A stretch of 64,000 nucleotides of DNA from Tretioscincus oriximinensis (Eukaryota; Chordata; Lepidosauria; Squamata; Gymnophthalmidae). Every line of letters begins with the position of its first letter. Position 1 is the first letter of the stretch. The DNA lies in assembly GCA_022410635.1 (NCBI GenBank), contig JAJVDF010000003.1:5055309-5119308 (forward strand). The letters are read 5' to 3'. Below the pieces are notes generated by a model. It worked only from the letters and a program-made list of their open reading frames with translations. It was not told where the DNA came from and made no database searches. A program made the translations under genes and the position numbers. Below are positions 23,514 to 32,839 of the stretch, piece after piece.

Positions 23514-23745
23514 GTTATCCAGGCTGTTAGCTATCAAAGCTTCATGGAGTATTTGTCCCCTAGTGTTGTGTGATAGAGAAAATATTTTCCCTATTCCCTT
23601 TTTCCATCCCATGTATGATTTTCTTCGCTTTGATCAGATCACCTCTTATAAATGCAATGGTGTTGCAGCATGAATACTAAGGGATTTTGTTCCAGCCCTT
23701 AATCATTCTTGTTGCCCCTTGATCATATTCCTTTGTGAAGCCATT
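23514..23745 (-). mobile_element. CR1-like LINE region, second part
   Basis: Resumes with 'TTATCCAGGCTGTTAGCTAT', then 'ATCAGATCACCTCTTATAAA' and 'AATCATTCTTGTTGCCCCTT', matching the uninterrupted copy at 54030-54590. Confidence 0.7.
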
Positions 23746-24731
23746 AGCTATGAAAGAACTGTTAACTATTTACAGGATGAGGCTTTTGAGACAACGGCAA
23801 TGTGAAGAAGGCACTGGGAGTATGAAAGAGGTTCCAGTTGATAAGTAGACAATGTAAAGAATCCAGAAGATTGTGTCTTCTGCCACATTCAATTAAATTT
23901 TCACAACCTTTACTTGAACTAATGTTTTCCAGTTTTTAAAAATACTGTTAATCTAATTAATTCAATCCATCTCTCAATAGATGGTCTTTGTTAAGTAGTC
24001 TGTATTTGTAAACAATTACATTGCTCATATTAAAAACCAGATACACCCCACCTTCTTTCATTAAAGCAATAGATCCAAAAGCTTAAATAGCTGCTGTGTT
24101 TAAGACTTCTGTTTAGTTTGTGTATTAGTGGGCTTCCTAGAAGAAAATGCTTTCTTGGTGTTGGTACACAGCAGATTTTTTCCATAATGCCTGCTGCATT
24201 TTCAACAGCTGCTTATATGTTCAGTTTTAAACATGGTTAAGATTAGTCATGTAAAGCCTTTTGAATCGGTCGGGAACATGATATTTCTTACCAGCTGCAA
24301 AAATTGTAACCTCATAGGGAAAAAATGGAAAGGAAGAAAGAAAAAGGTCTGTTAACTATGTCAGCCTTGGTTTCCTTTATTATGTCATCTGTCTTGTAAA
24401 TTTTTAATAGACTTTGATGTTCTCTGTATTAAAGAATTATAANTTTTTTTACAATTTTGCATTCTTAAATATTCTCAACTGCTCTAGTTCATTTTAGGAT
24501 CTAATTTCATAGAATATTTGCATCTAAATTATATTCAGTCTTTCATGGCTCAGTAAGATCAAACTTAAAATATTTTTAATAACTAATGGAGCAGATCTAG
24601 AAAAATCTTTAAGATTTATTATATATACTAAAAAACCTTACTTGTTTTTCATAACAGATATTGACTAAATATAAGAGATGGTCAGTGGCTGTTCCTAGTA
24701 CTGTCACCGACCCTTTCAGATAAATAATCAT
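23746..24731. other. No recognised gene or repeat
   Basis: AT-rich sequence without transposon landmarks; N at 24443 beside a T-run. Confidence 0.4.
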
Positions 24732-24960
24732 TGAATCAAATAGAATCATAGAGTTAGAAGGGACCTTCAGGGTCATCAGGTCCAAACCCCTGCTCAATGC
24801 AGGATTCATTAAACCATCCCAGATGACTGTCTGGTCTGCGTTTGAAGACTTCCAGTGAAGGTGAACTCACCACCTCCTGTGGTAAACTGTTCCACTGGTT
24901 TAACACCCTGACTGTTAGAAAGTTTTTTCTGATATCTAAATCTCTCCTCCTTGATAGTCA
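24732..24960 (-). mobile_element. CR1 LINE 3' UTR
   Basis: Begins on + with 'AGAATCATAGAGTTAGAAGG', the complement of the CR1 'CCTTCCAACTCTATGATTCT' terminus, and continues 'CCCCTGCTCAATGCAGGATT' and 'CTGTTCCACTGGTTTAACAC'. This is a different subfamily from the 'TTCTTATG'-ending CR1-like copies. Confidence 0.8.
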
Positions 24961-25009
24961 CAGCATGGACAGGATGCACTCTATGAAACTGATGGACTAG
25001 AAAAGATAG

Positions 25010-25350
25010 GTCAAAGGAAAGTATTTTTTCACCCAGAGGGTTACTGGTCTAGAGCTGCACTGGTCTAGCTCTGGTCACTGTAGTAGATCTGGATATAATT
25101 TAAGACTGAACTAGACAAATTCATGAAAACCAGGTGTATCAATGGTTACTAGAATGGATGTTTTTATTCTGTCCCTGGGATGGGGCAACAGACAGGATTT
25201 CTAAAATGCCTTCAGTAGGAAGTGAAAGTGAAGGTTTGGTCAACTCTTTCTGCTTGAAAGTGCCCAGTGGGTATTAGTGGATGAAACNGAATGCTGAATT
25301 AGAGGGGCTGTGACCCCATTCAACAGGGTTTCTTTTAGGTTCTTAACTTC
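25010..25350 (+). mobile_element. CR1-like LINE 3' end
   Basis: Plus copy: 'TTCACCCAGAGGGTTACTGG', 'TAGACAAATTCATGAAAACC', 'TGTCCCTGGGATGGGGCAAC' and the end 'CATTCAACAGGGTTTCTTTT' + AGGTTCTTA. N at 25288. Confidence 0.75.
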
Positions 25351-25523
25351 TTATACTCTAATAGTCCTCTTTCCAAACCAAGTTATTTTGATTGGGTCTT
25401 CCAAAAGAGCAAAATAACGTGGACTTGGAAGGATTGGATTGGAGCTTGTTTCTGACTATTGACCTTAGTTTCAAGCAGTAGGTCAGTATATCAGTAGGAT
25501 CAGTGGAGCATCTAGGGTAATAT

Positions 25524-25730
25524 AACCAATTTGGTGTACTTGTTCGAGTGCTAGACTCATGATAGTCTCCCAGTTCAATTCCACACTCCTCGGTGAAGCG
25601 AGCAAGGTGACCTTGGGCCAGTCATAGTTCTGTAGTACTCTCTCAACTCTGCCTACGTCACAGGGTATCTGTTGTGGAGAAACCAACAAAAGCACCTTAG
25701 GNTAAAAAGGGTATTATAAATAAACATTAT
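25524..25730 (+). repeat. Sauria SINE
   Basis: The tRNA-like head contains 'CCCAGTTCAATTCC' (B-box type); the conserved core is 'GTGACCTTGGGCCAGTCATA' and 'CACAGGGTATCTGTTGTGG'; the tail is 'AAAGGGTATTATAAATAA'. This combination is a lineage marker for squamates. N at 25702. It is followed by an ATC-type microsatellite. Confidence 0.85.
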
Positions 25731-25732
25731 TA

Positions 25733-25785
25733 TTTATCATCGTCATCGTCGTCATCATCGTCGTCATCATCATCATCATTACAAA
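25733..25785. repeat. (ATC/GTC)n microsatellite
   Basis: Mixed CATCGTCGTCATCAT trinucleotides at the SINE 3' end; the poly-D ORF on the minus strand is an artefact. Confidence 0.9.
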
Positions 25786-26034
25786 CTTCAGAGTACTGAT
25801 GATACGTCTCCTCAAAATAATAGATTATCATTCCCAGTGGCTTCATATACATATTGAAAACCCTGGGAAAGGGAGGACCTCTGTGAGTTTTCAGTGTCCT
25901 CCACTTCCCTTTCATACATACTGATTGAACCTACTAGGCAAAGAAGGATAAAAATCACCGTAGAACAATTATTCTAGTGGCCAAATCCTGTGACTGTTGA
26001 TGGAGCTGAAAACTACTACGAGTCAAACAAGACC

Positions 26035-26130
26035 AGGAACATGGCAATTGGTAGGCCGCTGGATGAGACAGAATACTGGACTAGATGGGCTGTGGCTCCA
26101 TTCAGNAGGGCTTCTCTTAGGTTCTTATTT
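26035..26130 (+). mobile_element. CR1-like LINE 3' end
   Basis: 'CAATTGGTAGGCCGCTGGAT', 'ACTGGACTAGATGGGCTGTG' and the end 'TTCAGNAGGGCTTCTCTTAG'. Plus orientation. Confidence 0.75.
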
Positions 26131-26146
26131 AACATATAGCTCAGAA

Positions 26147-26262
26147 TAACTCAGTGTAGACTATGACTGGCCCCATTTGACTCATCCACATATCAGTATA
26201 GCCAGTGGCAAGACCTAATAAGTGTTTGCATTAATCCACACTAGCAACTGGATGGAAAGTTC
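26147..26262. mobile_element. Long-inverted-repeat MITE (family A), diverged copy
   Basis: 'CTCAGTGTAGACTATGACTG' and 'CATCCACATATCAGTATAGC' match the central part of family A. It lies between two CR1-like 3' ends. Confidence 0.55.
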
Positions 26263-26267
26263 TTATT

Positions 26268-26415
26268 TCAAGAGGTGAGAACAGGTGAAGATTTTGCTTT
26301 CTTCTTCTGCTTGAGATGCCCAGGTGCAATTGGTGGGCCACTAGGTGAGTTAGAAGGCTGGACTAGATGGGCTGTGGTTCCATTTAGCAGGGCTCTTCTT
26401 AAGTTCTTATGATTA
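26268..26415 (+). mobile_element. CR1-like LINE 3' end
   Basis: 'TTCTGCTTGAGATGCCCAGG', 'AAGGCTGGACTAGATGGGCT', end 'GGGCTCTTCTTAAGTTCTTA'. A clean plus-strand copy of the family terminus. Confidence 0.8.
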
Positions 26416-26916
26416 AGTACCTGAATCCCAGTGCTGAAAAATATAATCAACTAGTCGTGTAACCAATAAAGTTTCTTGGAAGTTCAAAATCCCTTGTAAT
26501 TCAGCAACCAAATTAAAGATGAACTGTGTCACCAGTTAAAAATTTCATCTTCTGCTGTAAATATCTTAACTTGGGATAAGAAACCAGGATCTCTTTGGTA
26601 GGTCTACCATCCTACTGAAATATTGTTTGCACATATTTTGTCCATTGTTTGTTTATCAGAGTTATAAGCAATATTTTTGAAGTTGGACAGTGAAGACGCC
26701 ATTTATATTAAAACAGGAAATGATGGTTTATTTGAGTCCATTTCATTTAATCCAAACTATGAAGAGATATTTCAAGCACAGACAAAAATTGTGTCACAGC
26801 CAGCACTATATAAATAAAAAAACATTTTTAACACCCCTTAATCAAAGAATGGCTCACATAGCTTGTGACTACCAAGTGACTACCAGGTAAGGCCATTATA
26901 CCAACGAAGCTAGAAG

Positions 26917-27690
26917 TGCTTCTAAATAAATAAATTAGAATATCGTGGAAAAGTTTATTTATTTCAATAATTCAGTTCAGATAGTGAAACTGAATTATTA
27001 TATAAGAATAAAATGGTGGTATTACATGGAGATTTGGAAAATATTAGGCCAAATGATGTAAGGGTTATAATAGATAATATAATATCCTGTGCTCAGTTAG
27101 TGGGTGGACAATGCAGAAAATGTATGAATATATAATTAGTGTGATTGCAGCTGAAATTTCCAGTTGCAGAATGAACAATCTGAAAAATGTTCAGAAAATA
27201 AGAGATTCTAAACAAAAATGGTTAATTGTTAAGAATTATTTAGGGGCAAGAATAGATTAAGATTGATATCCCAATTGTGAACAATTCTTGTGAATACGAA
27301 AGTAGTTAGTAAATAAGGGAGAAGATGGGGGGAGGGAAAAATGGGGTGGAATTGTTTGAAACACTGTAAATTGTATGGCTATGATGTACTAAAAAGCTGT
27401 ATACTGTGAAAATCGAAATGAAGTGTTTTAAACTATAAAAAACCCACACCAATTATTATATGGATTCATTACATATTGAGTGATCTATTTATTTTTATGT
27501 TGATGATTTTGGCTTGCAGATAATGAAACCCCTAAAATCCGTATCTCATGGTGTCACACTTTGATCGAAGAAATAATCCTTTAAAATAGATCACTGAATT
27601 AATATCAATTGATATATGAGTTTCACTCTTTGCATTGAATTGCTTAAATAAATTAACTATTCCATGATATTCTATTTTACTGAGATGCAC
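26917..27690. mobile_element. Mariner-like non-autonomous element (family M) with an L1 inserted
   Basis: Left end about 26917-26992: 'AGTGCTTCTAAATAAATAAA', 'TTAGAATATCGTGGAAAAG', 'TTTCAATAATTCAGTTCAG'. The right end, inverted, lies at about 27590-27690 (complement 'GTGCATCTCAGTAAAATAG' then 'AATATCATGGAATAGTT'). A TA follows the right end. The middle is split by an L1 at 27004-27450. It has no coding capacity. Ends are approximate by a few bases. Confidence 0.8.
27004..27450 (+). mobile_element. 5'-truncated L1-type LINE 3' end
   Basis: Flanked by an 11-bp direct duplication AATTATTATAT (26993-27003 and 27451-27461), as made by L1 target-primed insertion. The insert ends in an A-rich tail (ACTATAAAAAACCCACACC). 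Its 3' UTR style, G-rich 'GATGGGGGGAGGGAAAAATG' then 'GCTGTATACTGTGAAAATC', resembles squamate L1s. No intact ORF. Confidence 0.75.
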
Positions 27691-28382
27691 TAGTATATGG
27701 TCATAAAAAGGGTCCTGATAAACAGATTGAATATTAATTCCACAAGGTTGTGTACATTTTTGCCTGTACACATAGTTTGTATTTTTGAAAAACAAATGTA
27801 TGTCAATTTTCAAAAATGATTGAGAACCAAAAGAAGAAAAGAGACGTAGTTTGAAAATAATAGAGGTAGGAAATCTATTTCTCTCTCTGTAGAGATGAAA
27901 GCACCCTGGAACATAGTCCTAGAAGAGCGCTTTTGTACATTACAATGAAATTATTTTAATACAATATTTTGATCAGTTTTAAATCAAAGGCTTGTTTGTA
28001 TGTTGCATAAAATATACTGGCATGTGTAATGAAGGGCTAGAAGGAGAGTTTTGTCTGAATAGATCTAATATGCACTGTTCGCTTCTCAGGAAAAAGCAAA
28101 GAGGACATAATCTAGTCATATTTTATATTGATGATAGTAAATGCAAATCCTTTATGTGACACATTATTAGATGCAGATGGTGAGAAGAGGACAGTGTACT
28201 TCTATTCAGCCATTGGAATATGACAGAAACCTGGCACAAATGGAACAAATCCCATTAATAAATCAGTGGTAGTGAGGTTGTAAGGGGTTATAAAAGTGTT
28301 GTTTTCAGACCTCACTTGTACTGCCCTGATGGATACTTGCCTTTATATACTGGAATCCAGACGTCAGCTTTTTTGCANCTGT
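27691..28382. other. No recognised gene or repeat
   Basis: AT-rich sequence. N at 28378 within a short palindromic TTTTTTGCA/TGCAAAAAA stretch at the start of the CR1 fragment. Confidence 0.4.
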
Positions 28383-28958
28383 TTTTGCAGCTGCAAAAAA
28401 GGCAAACACAATCCTGGGATGTATTAAAAGGAGAGAATCTTGATCACATGCAGTAATTATTCCTCTCTACAGTACTTTGGTACAACTACACTTGGAATAC
28501 TGTGTTCAGTTGTGGGGACCCCAATTTAAAACTAGAGCAAGCTCAAGAGAGAGTTACAAGAATGGTGAGTGGTCTGGAAACCATTTTCTATGAGGAACAG
28601 TTAAAGGATCTAGGGATGTTTAGTCTGCAAAAGAGAAGCCTGAGAGGAGACCTGATATCTGTCCACAAATATCTCAAGAGTTATCACAGAGAAGAGGGAT
28701 CAGTATTGTTCTAATTGGCACAAGAAAACACTAGAAACAATGGGATGAAATTGCAAGGAAGTAGGTTTAGATTGCATACCAGAAAAAAAAAANTTATAAC
28801 AGTCGGGGTGATAAACCAGTGGTACAGTTTTTCACAGGAGGTGGTGAGTTTGCCTTTGCTGGAAGTCTTTAAACAGACTGGACAGTCATCTGTCTGGGAT
28901 TGTTAAATGAATCCTGCGTGGCCTTGGAGATCCCTTCCAACTCTATGATTCCATGATT
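28383..28958 (+). pseudogene. CR1 LINE, ORF2 C-terminal region and 3' end
   Basis: Translates in broken frames to CR1 landmarks: AKKANTILG, then QAQERVTRMVSGLE, YEEQLKDLGMFSLQKRSLRG and DLISVHKYLK, followed by 3' UTR ending 'CCTTCCAACTCTATGATTCC' + ATGATTC, the characteristic CR1 8-bp terminal repeat. The longest open piece is 28502-28714. Stops, frameshifts and an N at 28793 show it is dead. It lies downstream of the reverse-transcriptase core, so it has no catalytic motif. Confidence 0.88.
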
Positions 28959-29129
28959 CACCCACCACTTAAGTGGTTTAAGATCTGGTACACTTCAGAA
29001 TAAGATATGTCTTTCAAGATTCTGATTATGGAGGATCTACTTCATCTAAATGTGAAGATCCAGCAATGATAGTGTAAGAAAGGTGTCATTATTGCTTTTT
29101 AGTGTTCAGATATTGTTGTTTTAATATAT

Positions 29130-29205
29130 TATTTGGTTTTTATTGTAAATTGCCCGGAGATCTTTGGGTGAAGTTCAGTATAGAAATGTAAATAAATAAT
29201 AGTAC
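29130..29205 (+). repeat. L2/MIR-type LINE tail
   Basis: 'TTTATTGTAAATTGCCCGGA' then 'CAGTATAGAAATGTAAATAA' resembles the 3' tails of L2-related elements (compare 50770-50880). Confidence 0.5.
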
Positions 29206-30102
29206 ATTTATGCAGCATCTGAACTGGAATGTCCTGTCTTTGCACATGATGGGGCCTTATGGACATCGCCTGCAAGAGCTTCCATGACTTCTTAGACCTC
29301 TGGCCTTGCCCTTCACCAAGAGCAGAGGTAAAGAGGGTAAAGAGCTACTTTTTCTAGTCAAATTTACAGTGGAAAAAGCAACCGTGAAATTTAAAAACCA
29401 TACTTGCAAGGTCGTAAAATTTGGGCAAGTTTAAAAATAAGGTTTTTCCCTTGAATTTCCCTTCCCAGCAACAAAGAAAGACAGCAGCCAATCAACAGAA
29501 GGGGTACCCATTAGCCAGCCTGGGAAATACAGGCAAATTCATGGGGAGGAAAAGCGATTGCTTCACGCTTATAGACGTTCATGCATGGAGATGGTAGAAG
29601 TCTTTTAAAGCACTAGATATAGAACTAACATTATTGAAGATCTGGGTCCTTTTGAAAACAGTGGTTGAGTCCTGTCATGATAGCCTAGTCCATAAACTGG
29701 AAAAGAATTTGAGTAGCAAGAACTTCATCTGGCAAGTGAATGTTTGTTCTTCATTCCAGAAAACATTAGCAGAAGGATAGAACCACCACAAACAAAAATA
29801 GGAACCTATATGACCACATCTTCTCCAACACTAGCAAATCCTAAACATTTCTTTTACACATCTATATCAGTGGCATCCAGTGGGGATGAAAAATTATGTT
29901 CTCAGGGATGTGGAATAGAAGGTAGAGCAAGGAAAGCAAACTGCTACCTTCCAGCATGGTTCTTTAGAATTTTACAGTCTACTTTTTCAAGCAACTGCAT
30001 TTATGCCCTTCCAGATGAAGCTATGGAAACAACCAACAATATTATTTTCAACTATATAGTATATATTTAACCTGTACTTCTGCTATTCACTTTGGCATTT
30101 TC
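29206..30102. other. No recognised gene or repeat
   Basis: A 108-codon ORF (29744-30070, +) lies here without recognisable domains or codon bias; likely chance. Confidence 0.35.
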
Positions 30103-30281
30103 TACACTGAACTTATTCTGGGCTATATCTCAGAATAGGGGTTTGCCATCCAGACTGTGGCAGGCCCCAAATGTGGATATTTAGCATGTGGATAAGCCAA
30201 ATGGGATCTCTCATAGACTACAGTGACATGTGGATGGCAGAACCCTATTTTCAGGTATAACCCAGAATAAGTCTCAGTGTA
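30103..30281. mobile_element. Long-inverted-repeat MITE (family A), best copy
   Basis: Terminal inverted repeats of about 50 bp: left 'TACACTGAACTTATTCTGGG' ... 'GGGGTTTGCCATCC'; right 'GGATGGCAGAACCCTATTTT' ... 'CCCAGAATAAGTCTCAGTG' + TA. The central part contains 'TGTGGCAGGCCCC' and 'ACTACAGTGACATGTGG'. Non-coding. The symmetry may extend outwards about 8-10 bases (GGCATTTTC / AAAAAGGGC). No target duplication could be fixed, so the superfamily is open. Confidence 0.8.
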
Positions 30282-31568
30282 AAAAGGGCTCAGATACAGG
30301 AATATAAGTTCACATATTTCTCAATTTTTTGAAAAGACAGCTCTTTAAAAATCTAGTTTAGTTCTTAGCAATAGAACTGCTTTGAGTAATTCACAAATTT
30401 TAATTTTAATAAGTTTTGGAACAACATAGTTTGCATCTCCCCAAGGGGTCATTAGTTTAATAGATAAATTTGAATCATCTAGTCATGCTCATAATATTAT
30501 TTTAACATTCTGTGACCTGCATTTTTGTTGTTAGTAGTGTTTTCTCATCTTGGCTACACTATTTTAAATATTATTTTTATATTTTTTTAATTTTGCATTT
30601 ACTATAGCAAGCTATACTAAGCTCATAGTTACTATTTACAATGCCTCTGAATATTCAGAGCAGTATAGTTCGGCTAAAATAAATTAAAAGATCTTGAAAA
30701 CTTGATTGGCAAGGAAATTAGCATCTTAGAAGCCATGGGAATGATCCCAGAATAATCCGTGAACATCTTGCGTTGAGCATTAACATCTGTATGTGTGAAA
30801 ATTCATTCTTTGCATTATCTGTCAAATCCAACAACACTTCTGCTTTGTACCAATTTGTTGATCTTTAAAGCCTCATAAACAATTTTCAGAAGGATAAGTA
30901 TGAATAGTCTTAAGAAAGCGCATTCTGTTGGCATGTCATCATGAAAGTTGTCCAGTGATACAATTTTTGTTATGGTGTCTTTTACTTGTATTCTTCATGT
31001 ATATGTGGGTTGCTAACGATAAAAGCAGAAATACAAAATTAGCATTTTAAAACAAATACCTGAAAATGGTATTAACTATATCTATTGATCTAATGAATAT
31101 ATTTCCATACATACAAGTCAAAGATATAATAATAAAGATGATACTGTTCAGAGCTTTTTTATTCATAGTATTTTTTTTATTCTGGAATTTCCCAACAATC
31201 CAGTTAATCAATTGTTCAGTTTTAATTTGCCTTGTTCAGATCTTTACAGTATATTCCAAGTTTTGTCATTCCTGATCGTGTGAGATTTTAAATTCATGTG
31301 GCATCCTCTCCCGTCTGCCGTTTTGTTGTTGTTTGGTAAGAGGAAGTCCAGTAGTTTCTCTTCCCAAATGCTATTGGATAGTTTGCTGTCAATATCAGAT
31401 TTCTTTGTTTCGCATCCTCAGTTTCTCATCCAAACTATCCACATACCAAATAACCCGCAATAACCCTGTATTCGAAATCAAATCTGGATTTTGTCTGAAA
31501 TTTCATAATCAGCTNGTTTATACAGTATTATGCACACAAGTTCGACTTTCAGGCAGATTACTGATTCT
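30282..31568. other. No recognised gene or repeat
   Basis: AT-rich unique-looking sequence; N at 31515. Confidence 0.4.
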
Positions 31569-31576
31569 GTCTAGAG

Positions 31577-31774
31577 TAGGCTGACCAGATGACCCCTTTT
31601 TTGGGGGGTTGAAAACCCATTTTGGGGGTGCCTCCCGGTTTTTTCTGAGGGGAAAAAAATTAAAAACAAAATGATTTTTTTAAAAAAAATCAAAATATTT
31701 GCTCAGAAAAAACTGGGAGGCACCCCAAACCGAGGTTTCCATACCCCCAAAAAAGGGGTCATCTGGTCAGCCTG
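31577..31774. mobile_element. Fold-back hAT-type MITE (family F), copy 1
   Basis: Almost the whole 198-bp element is one palindrome: 'TAGGCTGACCAGATGACC' ... 'GGTGCCTCCCGGTTTTTTC' opposed by 'GAAAAAACTGGGAGGCACC' ... 'GGTCATCTGGTCAGCCTG'. Flanked by an 8-bp duplication with one mismatch (GTCTAGAG / ATCTAGAG; 31569-31576 and 31775-31782). Short termini and 8-bp duplication fit hAT-type mobilisation in trans. Confidence 0.88.
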
Positions 31775-32359
31775 ATCTAGAGACAGCCAGAACTATCTAT
31801 GTATGCAATGCAAAAAGGAACCATTAATTTAACGATGACAGTAAGGTTCTTTGTTAACGTGGTCCACTGAACAGGTATTCAAAACATATATAAGTGACCA
31901 CATACATGGATTGAACAATGTCTAAAGTGTCCACTTTGTTTCTATCATACAGTACATCACCATAGCACTGGGTTACCGGATAGAATCCAGGATAGAGTAC
32001 TTCTCACCAGGTTGAACTTCTAATATCTGAAGTATCTGGGAATGCCAGAACTGTGCAAGAACTATGTGGGTTTTTCCTGTGGGTGGCAGACACAGTTAGT
32101 TAGGATTGTCTTTTTTAAAAAAAACCCCGGGAGAGTCTGTTGCAACTTTAATGGAACCACAAGAGAGGAATTTTCCCCAGCTATGGTATCTAATACATTC
32201 AGCATTGGGGTGGCAGGAAGGGGGGGAGAGAATCACATTTTCATGCCCATTAGTATGGACTTTAAAACAAATTAAATATAAAAAATAAATTTTACAATAA
32301 ACTGTTAATAAATCAAATATATGTACATATACATAGTTGGCACAGACAGGTTAAAGTTT

Positions 32360-32780
32360 TGTTTTTTTTTACCCAGAGGGGCATCGGTCTATGGAATTTA
32401 TGACCAGAAGATGTAGTGGTAGCTAGCAGCATGAATAGGTTTAAGAAAGGATGTCTTGATCCTGGCTCTGAAATGTAGCTATGGGGTGGATTCTTGAAAT
32501 AACAATTGCAGGGAGTTGAGAATAGGTGAAGGTTTTGCCTCCTCCTGCTGCTTGAGATGTCCAGGGGCAATTGGTAGGCCACTGGCTGGAACAAAAGGCT
32601 GGACGAGATGGGCTGTATCTACATAGCCAGTGTTGACTATGGCAGGCCCCATTTGGCGCATCCACATGCCATAGTCTACGGTAGCATGCGGTTTATAAGT
32701 CCCAAGAGTCAAGAGCAGAGTCTCCTACTTGAGATTTTCAGAATGCTGAACTAGATGGACTGAGGCTGCACATTCCTTTT
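32360..32780 (+). mobile_element. CR1-like LINE 3' end interrupted by MITE family A
   Basis: 'TTACCCAGAGGGGCATCGG', 'CTGCTTGAGATGTCCAGGGG' and 'AGGCTGGACGAGATGGGCTG' run to about 32621. A family A MITE fragment (32622-32702, 'GACTATGGCAGGCCCCATTT') follows, then a further CR1-like piece ('CTGAACTAGATGGACTGAGG'). Opposite-strand ORFs are shadows. Confidence 0.65.
32622..32702. mobile_element. Long-inverted-repeat MITE (family A), fragment
   Basis: 'CAGTGTTGACTATGGCAGGC', 'CATCCACATGCCATAGTCTA' and 'GTAGCATGCGGTTTATAAG'. The central palindrome is preserved and the outer ends are lost. Confidence 0.6.
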
Positions 32781-32808
32781 TTTTCCCCGTAGTTCCCCTC
32801 ACCCCCAG

Positions 32809-32838
32809 GTTTGATATAACGTTTGAGTTATATCAAAC
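32809..32838. repeat. 12-bp-arm palindrome
   Basis: GTTTGATATAAC and GTTATATCAAAC, perfectly complementary, separated by six bases (GTTTGA). Role unknown. Confidence 0.7.
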
Positions 32839-32839
32839 G

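Noticed and set aside
23182..23673. 163-codon + strand ORF
   Set aside because: Antisense to a Tc1 transposase remnant and running into CR1-like sequence.
28502..28906. Open reading frames that look protein-like
   Set aside because: They are dead CR1 LINE C-terminal sequence, not a host gene.
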